Shown here piece after piece: positions 53,720-59,030 of a stretch of 59,030 bases of DNA. A program made the position numbers and the translations under genes. A model generated the notes under the pieces. The model was not told the origin of the DNA and made no database searches. It worked only from the letters and a program-made list of their open reading frames with translations. Position 1 is the first letter of the stretch. Every line of letters begins with the position of its first letter. The DNA lies in NCBI GenBank assembly GCA_927405585.1, contig CAKMJS010000016.1:1-59030 (forward strand), read 5' to 3'. This stretch comes from an uncultured Desulfosporosinus sp. (lineage in GTDB: Bacteria; Bacillota; Desulfitobacteriia; Desulfitobacteriales; Desulfitobacteriaceae).

Positions 53720-54964
53720 TTGTCTTGCACGGGATATATAAGAACAAGCAGCAGTGAAGAAAAGATCAAACTTGCGGATATCGCGGATAAAATGCCGCTG
53801 GACAGCTTTTTTGATAGGGGTATAGCGGACGATGATTGTGGGGAACTGGTCAATTTGGCCTTATGTGTACCGGGCATTGATGTAGTGGCGGCAGGTCCCT
53901 CATCCTGCTCAAGAGTATTATATTTTAGGGCTGAGAAAAAGGGCTTAAACGAAAATCTATTCCTGCTCCCGGTATCCAGCAACGATTTTGCTACCGGGAA
54001 GCATCTAGAAAAATTGGAAGAGGCGCTAGAAGGTCTTGTGACTTCGCGCCAGCCAAAAGCGATCATCCTTTATCTTACCTGTGCCGATATTCTGACGGGT
54101 ACTGAGTTTGTAAGCATAACAAAACGAATAGAAAGCCGTTATGGGATACCGGTAAAGGTTTTTGAGCGGGGGCCGCTTTCTCGGAGAAGGACACTTCCTA
54201 AAGCTCGGCTAGGTGATATTTTTATCGATTTGATGCAAAGGGGCGTCCTGCAAGAGACGAAAAGCCACATCAATGTGTTGGGAGACTCAGGAAAACTTCC
54301 TAAGGATTTCGGCCTGAGGCAGATACTCATGAATTATTGCTCTAGTGTGGAAATCAGAGAATTTGCCGCGCTGGACTCCTACGGAGAATTTAAGGACCTA
54401 GCAAATGGAAAGTTGAACATCGCCTTGGATCGTTTTGGTTACGATTTGGCGGTGCGTATGCAAGAAAAATGGGACATTCCCTTCCTATACTTGCCTGTTC
54501 GATACAACATGAAAGAGATTAGGAATAACTATGCAGCGCTAATGGAGGGGCTTCAGGTCACTTGGGATTTTAGCCAGGATGCCAAAGAGTACCACAAAGT
54601 TGCTTCTAAAGTAGCTGTGGCATTGGTTGGAAAACGAATTGCAGTGGGGATTGGGCCAAGGTCTTTCGAGCTTGCCTATGTGCTGGAGTTGATCGGCCTT
54701 CCTGTTGCTGCAATATTTGCCGAAACAGTGAACAAGCAAGAAATGACGTATATTCACGCGCTCTCCGCCACGGGAAGCCAGGCGGAGGTTTATTTGGTTT
54801 CAAACGTAAACGTTGAAACACAGACGGGCGGGTTTGAAGGAATAGATATCGCTATTGGAGAAAAAGCATCGTTTTATTGTATAAAAGCAAAAGAAATATT
54901 GGTGAGTGCCGACTATCGTTTCGGATATGAGGGGATCATGGAAATTTTGGAGGGTATGCGATGA
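53720..54964 (+). CDS. Nitrogenase component 1-like subunit, NifD/NifE side
   Basis: 414 residues from a TTG 8 nt after GGAGG; an ATG at 53714 is too close to it and a TTG at 53705 is the longest option. From the chosen start, C40, C63 (in AAGPSSC) and C121 (YLTCAD) match the three NifD cysteines that hold the P-cluster or a [4Fe-4S] cluster. The stretch matching NifD's Cys275 region (LNIALDRFGYDLAVRMQEKW) has Leu there, so no FeMo-cofactor ligand. It is ~60-70 aa shorter than NifD, closer to the tetrapyrrole-reductase-like members. It overlaps the next gene (ATGA). Confidence 0.85.
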   Translation: MSCTGYIRTSSSEEKIKLADIADKMPLDSFFDRGIADDDCGELVNLALCVPGIDVVAAGPSSCSRVLYFRAEKKGLNENLFLLPVSSNDFATGKHLEKLEEALEGLVTSRQPKAIILYLTCADILTGTEFVSITKRIESRYGIPVKVFERGPLSRRRTLPKARLGDIFIDLMQRGVLQETKSHINVLGDSGKLPKDFGLRQILMNYCSSVEIREFAALDSYGEFKDLANGKLNIALDRFGYDLAVRMQEKWDIPFLYLPVRYNMKEIRNNYAALMEGLQVTWDFSQDAKEYHKVASKVAVALVGKRIAVGIGPRSFELAYVLELIGLPVAAIFAETVNKQEMTYIHALSATGSQAEVYLVSNVNVETQTGGFEGIDIAIGEKASFYCIKAKEILVSADYRFGYEGIMEILEGMR

Positions 54965-56205
54965 GAAAATTTTTGACCAGCGTGCCTTCGTTGGCAAGTG
55001 ACTATTCTGGAGCCTGTTCTGTTCTCTTTGCTCTGCCTTCACTTAACCTGCTGTACTCGCCCGGCGGGTGTAGCAGCGCAGTCATTGAATGTGATGAGAT
55101 CAGGGATTTGCGGCAGACCTTGTTCTTCAGTTCCAAGCTGGGGGAGATGGAAGCCGTCATGGGCGCAGAAGACGAATTCCTGTATCATGCGGAAAGGCTC
55201 TGGGCGCAAAATAAGCAGGCTGAATTCATCGCAGTTATAGGTACGCCGGTCCCAGCTTTGACGGGAGTCGATATCGGGGCAATTGCGGATAGGCTGAGCA
55301 GTCGGACAGGCTTGACTGCCTTGGCGCTTCCTACGGAGGGATTTGAGACCTACTACTCTGGCGTTTACTATACGTTGTTAACCTTGGGAAAACGTTTTCT
55401 GGAAAGGAGAGAAAAGAAGAACAATCAAGTAAATATCGTCGGGTATACACCCCTAAGTCTGGGCAAGGAAACACATTTAGCCGAACTCATGGACGAACTG
55501 GAGCAGTTCGGTCTTGAAATCAATGGTTCGCCAGTAGGGAAAATAGACATAGAAACTTTTAAGAAAATGTCCTCTGCTGCTTTGAACCTAGTCGTGTCAC
55601 ATGAGGGCTTAGGGCTTGCCCAATATATGCAAAAAGAATATTCAATACCTTATGTCATGAGTGTGCCAGTAGGTTTATGGGGTATGCAGCGGTTGTTTCA
55701 GGTTCTGGCGGAGATAGTAGATATTCCTATGGACTACACAAACAAGCAACGATACGCCCCAAAGGGCACAGCTCAGCCTGAACAAAGAGCCGTCGTGATA
55801 GGCGAACCTCTATTTGCTTCCTGCATCGCATCTTGCCTGCATAACGACTTTGGGCTTGACTATGTTGAAACAACCAGCTTGATGAAAATGGATAGACGAA
55901 TGAAGAAAGTATATCAGGAAGAGGCGCTTTCCGGTGTTCACTTGTTTGAAGGCGAGGAAGCGTTGGCCCAGTGGATTGATAGAATACAGCCGGATATTAT
56001 TGTCGGCGACCCTCTGTATCAGAGACTTCTAGGCGAAAGCGGTACCCAGTATGTGCCTATCCCGCATGTAGGGTTGAGTGGCCCTATATATGCCAGTGCG
56101 CATTACGAGTTCATCGGAAGTTCTTTTGTGGCTTCCCTCGATTGCTCTGCCAATTTTTTAACTTCTTCAGCTACAACGGCAAACCCACGACCTTGTCAGG
56201 TTTAA
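54961..56205 (+). CDS. Nitrogenase component 1-like subunit, NifK/NifN side, altered C-terminus
   Basis: 414 codons. C19 and C37 (LLYSPGGC) match the first two NifK cluster cysteines; C44 is nearby. The third is absent (AVIGTPVPALTG at the NifK Cys153 position). The family sequence runs to about AHYEFIGS (base 56120). The last ~28 residues are the antisense of a chemotaxis receptor gene, so the true C-terminus has been lost or replaced. Whether the remaining protein works is open. Confidence 0.8.
   Translation: MRKFLTSVPSLASDYSGACSVLFALPSLNLLYSPGGCSSAVIECDEIRDLRQTLFFSSKLGEMEAVMGAEDEFLYHAERLWAQNKQAEFIAVIGTPVPALTGVDIGAIADRLSSRTGLTALALPTEGFETYYSGVYYTLLTLGKRFLERREKKNNQVNIVGYTPLSLGKETHLAELMDELEQFGLEINGSPVGKIDIETFKKMSSAALNLVVSHEGLGLAQYMQKEYSIPYVMSVPVGLWGMQRLFQVLAEIVDIPMDYTNKQRYAPKGTAQPEQRAVVIGEPLFASCIASCLHNDFGLDYVETTSLMKMDRRMKKVYQEEALSGVHLFEGEEALAQWIDRIQPDIIVGDPLYQRLLGESGTQYVPIPHVGLSGPIYASAHYEFIGSSFVASLDCSANFLTSSATTANPRPCQV
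56121..56195 (-). pseudogene. Fragment of a methyl-accepting chemotaxis protein gene
   Basis: Read on the minus strand, the DNA encodes QGRGFAVVAEEVKKLAEQSR and ends in EATKE, the hallmark of the MCP signalling hairpin. Both ends of the gene are missing. It lies inside the 3' end of the NifK-like frame, marking a rearrangement breakpoint. Confidence 0.85.
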
Positions 56206-56331
56206 CTTTTCAAAGTGCATTTCAGGTTGATTTCAGATTAGTCAATTATAGTTAACGTCAACGCATCCCAATTGAGGAGATGTGAGAGTCAAAGCGGATA
56301 TAGAAAGGCGCATAGAAGAGGAGGAGAAAGC

Positions 56332-57642
56332 ATGTTTGAGATTACGACTACTTATCCAACCCCTTTATTGCAGGACTTTAGGAGGTTTATGGATAGCCTG
56401 AAGACGGAGGAAACAGTATTATCTCCTAAAAAACGGTATATGTCTAAGGAACTCTTATGGGGATTAAATCAACTCATGTGTTTTAAGACAGAAAATGCTA
56501 ACTCAAAGCCTGATCAGGGATCATATCCCCTGTTGCATATGTTTTGTCAATTAGCGTTGGGTGGTAAATTGGTAGTTATGATGCCAAGTAAGGGCGGGAG
56601 ATATCATCTAAAGGTATCAGAACGCTACGAAGAATACTTAAAATTGACGATGACCGAGCAGTACTTCTTTCTTCTAGAGACACTTTGGGTCGATGCTGAT
56701 TGGGAAGCTCTGCAAAAAGTGACATATGGACGTATCCTAAATGTTCGCATTATATCCTCTGTTTGGCAAGAGTTAGCTTGTGTTAAAGCAGGAAAAACGT
56801 TAAATGTTAATGGAACGGAGTCTTCTTGGCACAGCTGGTTATGGGATTGGGGAAATTTTCTCTGGTACTTCACGTACTTTGGCTTTTGGCAGTTTACCCT
56901 CGATGAAGAGGCTCAGAACGAATCACGACGTAACATTGAGGCTAAAACCCTAACACCGGCAGAATTCGGAGTAAATATAGCACCAATTTTGTATAAATAC
57001 AGGGACTACCTAGACTGGAATCGAGTGAATATACGAAAGGGCGTCTTGACATCGCAAGTTGTCCTTGAAGGTCTGGAAGTTATAATGCGGAGTATGGGTA
57101 AGATACTGCATAGTTTTACTGAATTGGCTCAAGCCCGGCAAGAAAGCTTAGAAGAACCGTTTTATAAGAAATTCGTCTCTTTGGTTCCCAAAGGTGAACT
57201 AATGCATACCCTTGCTCGAGATCACTTTGATATCACAGAAAGCACGTACTTATTCAAAGTATCGTTAAGTAGAGGGAAATGGCGAAAAATTAAAATGGCA
57301 GCAAAACATAATCTTCATCAATTGCATTTAGCGATCCAAGAGGCTTTTGAATTCGACGATGAGCACTTGTATAGCTTCTTTATGGATAATAAGAAATGGT
57401 CATATGATCGGAATGAGTCACCTAGCGATGAAAGGCCCCACGCTGACAAAGTTGCGATTGAGGAATTGGGATTATACCCAGGTAAAACCTTTCTTTACCT
57501 CTTTGATTTTGGTAATGAATGGAAGTTTAAGGTGGAAGTGGAGGAAATAAACTCATATAAGCCGTTGCCTTTAATTCCTCAGGTTGATGGTAGGCGTGGT
57601 GAGGCACCGGACCATACAGGCATGAGTAAGTATTCGAATTGA
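56332..57642 (+). CDS. pRiA4b ORF-3 family protein
   Basis: 436 residues from the ATG after GAGGAGGAG. The first ~290 residues are an uncharacterised helical domain with many Trp. The C-terminal ~130 residues (YLFKVSLSRGKWRKIKMAAKH, LHLAIQEAFEFDDEHLYSFF, FLYLFDFGNEWKFKVEVE) match the plasmid pRiA4b ORF-3 domain, often found in transposon passengers. Its role is not known. Unrelated to the nitrogenase-like operon; probably carried in by mobile DNA. Confidence 0.75.
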   Translation: MFEITTTYPTPLLQDFRRFMDSLKTEETVLSPKKRYMSKELLWGLNQLMCFKTENANSKPDQGSYPLLHMFCQLALGGKLVVMMPSKGGRYHLKVSERYEEYLKLTMTEQYFFLLETLWVDADWEALQKVTYGRILNVRIISSVWQELACVKAGKTLNVNGTESSWHSWLWDWGNFLWYFTYFGFWQFTLDEEAQNESRRNIEAKTLTPAEFGVNIAPILYKYRDYLDWNRVNIRKGVLTSQVVLEGLEVIMRSMGKILHSFTELAQARQESLEEPFYKKFVSLVPKGELMHTLARDHFDITESTYLFKVSLSRGKWRKIKMAAKHNLHQLHLAIQEAFEFDDEHLYSFFMDNKKWSYDRNESPSDERPHADKVAIEELGLYPGKTFLYLFDFGNEWKFKVEVEEINSYKPLPLIPQVDGRRGEAPDHTGMSKYSN

Positions 57643-57963
57643 CACTCCCCACAGATGAATCTGGGGGATCCCTGGGGATTAAACGAGAACAGACTTCACG
57701 AAGAGCTAGATCAAAAGCCTTTTCATCCCTTAAATGGTCAAGAACCTGAAGAGTTTTTACACGGGTCGTTGCCCAACTCTCTCCCTATGGACACTGGGGA
57801 GAAACCAATTAAGGCTGGCGCTCCCTCGATCCTCCGTGATCCGATGGTATTTATGCGCAAGCGATCCTTGGATTTTAATGTAATTTATAGTAAATCAAAG
57901 AAAAGTTGACAAACTAAATTCTTTAACATATAGTAATAAAAATTACTGTAATTGAATATTTTA
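57643..57963. other. Non-coding stretch with a hairpin, possible insertion-sequence end
   Basis: CACTCCCCACAGATGAATCT with GGGGG after it forms a hairpin (CAGAT/ATCTG, CCCC/GGGG) directly after the preceding stop. Hairpins of this look occur at ends of IS200/IS605-type elements (memory-based). An 84-codon frame (57655-57909) crosses the region but resembles no protein. Nothing else seen. Confidence 0.3.
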
Positions 57964-58055
57964 CAAATAGAGCAGGCGATACACTTTCTTGAAGTGTGTG
58001 GGGCTGGGCTGGCTAAAGAGCTGGCAGCAGGAAAAATACCTGTGGGACTATAATT
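57964..58055 (+). promoter_or_regulatory. NiCo (czcD) riboswitch, putative
   Basis: AGCAGGC, a hairpin (ACACTT/AAGTGT), GGGCTGG, a second hairpin arm and CCTGTGGGACTAT follow the order of the nickel/cobalt czcD motif (GAGCAGGC ... GCAGCCGGGCTGC ... CTGTGGGACA, from memory). ATAG (57967) and CTAT (58048) can close P1. The right part overlaps the long terminator hairpin that follows, so ligand-bound aptamer and terminator exclude each other. Metal binding should turn the next gene on. Confidence 0.7.
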
Positions 58056-58090
58056 CTAATAAAATTATAGTCCCACAGGTATTTTTGTAA
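58032..58090 (+). terminator. 24-bp perfect hairpin, terminator of the NiCo riboswitch
   Basis: Left arm 58032-58055, loop of 7 nt, right arm 58063-58086, no mismatch, ending ATTTTTG. The left arm contains the 3' side of the aptamer (CCTGTGGGACTATAATT). The next gene starts 17 nt after the hairpin. Confidence 0.8.
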
Positions 58091-58106
58091 ATTGGAGTTG
58101 GTATTT

Positions 58107-58367
58107 GTGAATTTATTTCGTTTTAATGTCATAAGAAAAAATAAATTGCTTGTGATTATAGCGCTCATATTATTCTCGTTGCTGTCTGTGTCTATGCCTC
58201 ATGGCTCTGTTGAGACATATCACCATCACCATCATCAGCATGAGAGCCTATTTAAACAAGTTATGAATAATAACAAACCAGAAGCCAAATTAAAAAAAAT
58301 ACTCAAAAAAATAAAGACATTTTTACTTAGTATAATATCTAGACTGCCACAATTTTCATTGATGTGA
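58107..58367 (+). CDS. Small His-rich membrane or exported protein
   Basis: 86 residues from a GTG after TTGGAG (a TTG 15 nt earlier would begin on the ribosome site). Basic N-terminus, one hydrophobic segment (LLVIIALILFSLLSVSMPHG), then TYHHHHHQHES, a compact metal-binding cluster, and a basic amphipathic C-terminus. Its place directly behind a NiCo-type riboswitch suggests handling of nickel or cobalt at the envelope. No family recognised. Confidence 0.65.
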   Translation: MNLFRFNVIRKNKLLVIIALILFSLLSVSMPHGSVETYHHHHHQHESLFKQVMNNNKPEAKLKKILKKIKTFLLSIISRLPQFSLM

Positions 58368-58422
58368 GGAAAACTGCAGCAAAAACAGAACTCAAAGCTG
58401 CCTTTTGTTTGTCAATAACCAT
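58339..58422 (-). pseudogene. Cation diffusion facilitator gene, 5' fragment
   Basis: An ATG with AGGAG upstream on the minus strand encodes 27 residues (DKQKAALSSVFAAVFLTSMK, then IVAV and a stop), matching the first helix of CDF metal exporters. The rest of the ~300-residue transporter is absent. CDF genes are the usual targets of NiCo riboswitches, so the riboswitch and this stub may come from one rearranged locus. Confidence 0.65.
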
Positions 58423-58682
58423 AATCTGCCCACTCCTATTAACTTACTGAATTCATCAATGTCTTGCTATTATGTCGCTGTGATTATATTTAGGCACAGC
58501 AAAAAACACTTCTGATCTTCCACATAAAAAGTGGAATAGTTACGCACAATGGTTCGATATTTTTAAACGGCCATTAAAGGTAAAGAATCAGAGTGCTTCA
58601 TACTATGCTTGAATTTACTCCCATGAAAGTAGCTACATAAGAAAACAATAATAATTTGGTTTGATAGCATATCATGCCACTA
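58423..58682. other. Non-coding AT-rich stretch with hairpins
   Basis: Two hairpins are visible: GCTGTG/CACAGC (~58479-58502) and TTCCAC/GTGGAA (~58518-58535). No gene with a ribosome site was found on either strand. Confidence 0.4.
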
Positions 58683-58795
58683 GCAATAAAAGTGGATTCA
58701 CGCCTTACAAATGAATTGAGGATTAAGAGGGGATTCATGCCTTAAACCTGACTTGGGGATGCAATAAGAGGGGTTTTATGCCTTACAACTAAATT
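58683..58795. repeat. Three degenerate tandem repeats of about 40 bp
   Basis: Units at 58683, 58724 and 58761 share AATAAGAGGGG-ATTCATGCCTTA-like blocks followed by TGAATTGGGGAT-like ends. Each differs by several bases. No spacer/repeat alternation, so not a CRISPR. Origin unknown. Confidence 0.6.
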
Positions 58796-58877
58796 ATTAT
58801 AGTTCATTAGTATTGATTTATCATAATATATCAAAATATTTTTTAGTAAGTAAATGATAAGAATAAGAATTAATTGA

Positions 58878-59030
58878 CGTTATCACCTTCATAAAATTGT
58901 TATAGGTGAAATCGTCCTGGACTATGACAATTTGAGTATAAATGGGCCAGATCTTCAGATTGAATTGCCCAAAAAAGAATTTCTGTTACTTTTCAAATTG
59001 TTAAGCTATCCCAAGCGAATTTTTACAAGG
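58878..59030 (+). pseudogene. OmpR/PhoB-type response regulator, DNA-binding domain fragment
   Basis: From 58905 the frame reads GEIVLDYDNLSINGPDLQI, ELPKKEFLLLFKLLSYPKRI, FTR, the start of a winged-helix Trans_reg_C domain, and runs off the window. Upstream there is a stop (58875-58877) and no receiver domain, so the gene appears 5' truncated; the rest lies outside the window. Confidence 0.7.

Noticed and set aside
52835-56205. A nitrogen-fixing nitrogenase (nifHDK)
   Set aside because: The FeMo-cofactor cysteine is replaced by Leu, the K-side lacks a cluster cysteine, no nifENB or other fixation genes are near, and control is by B12 riboswitches.
56272-56331. Upstream start for the pRiA4b family gene
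   Set aside because: The strong GAGGAGGAG lies just before the ATG at 56332, and the extra residues look non-coding.
57655-57909. 84-codon protein behind the pRiA4b gene
   Set aside because: No ribosome site, starts within a hairpin, low-complexity composition and no recognisable pattern.
58683-58795. CRISPR array
   Set aside because: Repeats are degenerate and contiguous with no unique spacers, and no cas genes are present.

Overview
The window reads as a stretch of a low-to-mid GC Clostridia chromosome. The relatives that fit best are anaerobes of the Desulfitobacterium/Desulfosporosinus type (inference from the gene families; no marker gene is present). Most of it is mobile DNA: strong Shine-Dalgarno sites, tightly overlapping operons and Firmicutes-type conjugation genes. 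No rRNA, tRNA or CRISPR array was seen.

Left flank (1-7.8 kb). The first codons of a type I restriction methylase gene (hsdM) run into a degraded recombinase-in-trio (RIT) element of three tandem tyrosine recombinases. Next come a beheaded DDE transposase with its AAA+ partner and two small genes. Then there is a site-specific recombination module: a HTH/zinc protein, a SHOCT-like peptide, one complete large serine recombinase and a second one cut off after its recombinase domain.

Integrative conjugative element (ICE), about 7.8-51.8 kb. In order it carries ParA/ParB; a 2788-residue methylase-helicase polyprotein with a tnpV gene nested in another frame; accessory genes; a toprim primase; a PAPS-reductase-like protein; a RadC-like protein; a ribbon-helix-helix auxiliary protein with a relaxase; a decayed MNT/HEPN pair; a VirD4 coupling protein broken into two frames; VirB2/Maff2/SpoVG/VirB6/PrgI genes; a complete Tad/Flp-like pilus module (prepilin peptidase, CpaB, CpaE, CpaF, TadB, TadC, pseudopilins, large secreted protein); VirB4; a SLOG protein with a divergent XRE repressor; a C39-like peptidase; and a replication initiator killed by stop codons. 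Many unrelated ICE proteins end in the same kind of acidic tail (E-x-E-L-E-x). Several frameshifts suggest the element is decaying.

Right flank (51.8-59 kb). Two cobalamin riboswitches in tandem, each followed by a terminator-like hairpin, precede a three-gene nitrogenase-like operon (NifH-like, NifD-like, NifK-like). The proteins keep Fe-S ligands but lack the FeMo-cofactor cysteine, so they are not a nitrogenase. The last gene runs into an antisense scrap of a chemotaxis receptor gene. After a pRiA4b ORF-3 family gene comes what looks like a NiCo (czcD) riboswitch. Its long terminator hairpin precedes a small membrane protein with a histidine cluster. An inverted 5' fragment of a cation diffusion facilitator gene and an OmpR-type regulator fragment close the window.

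The strongest leads are the B12-riboswitch-controlled nitrogenase-like operon and the NiCo-riboswitch/His-rich small protein unit. Both are linked to cobalt or nickel.
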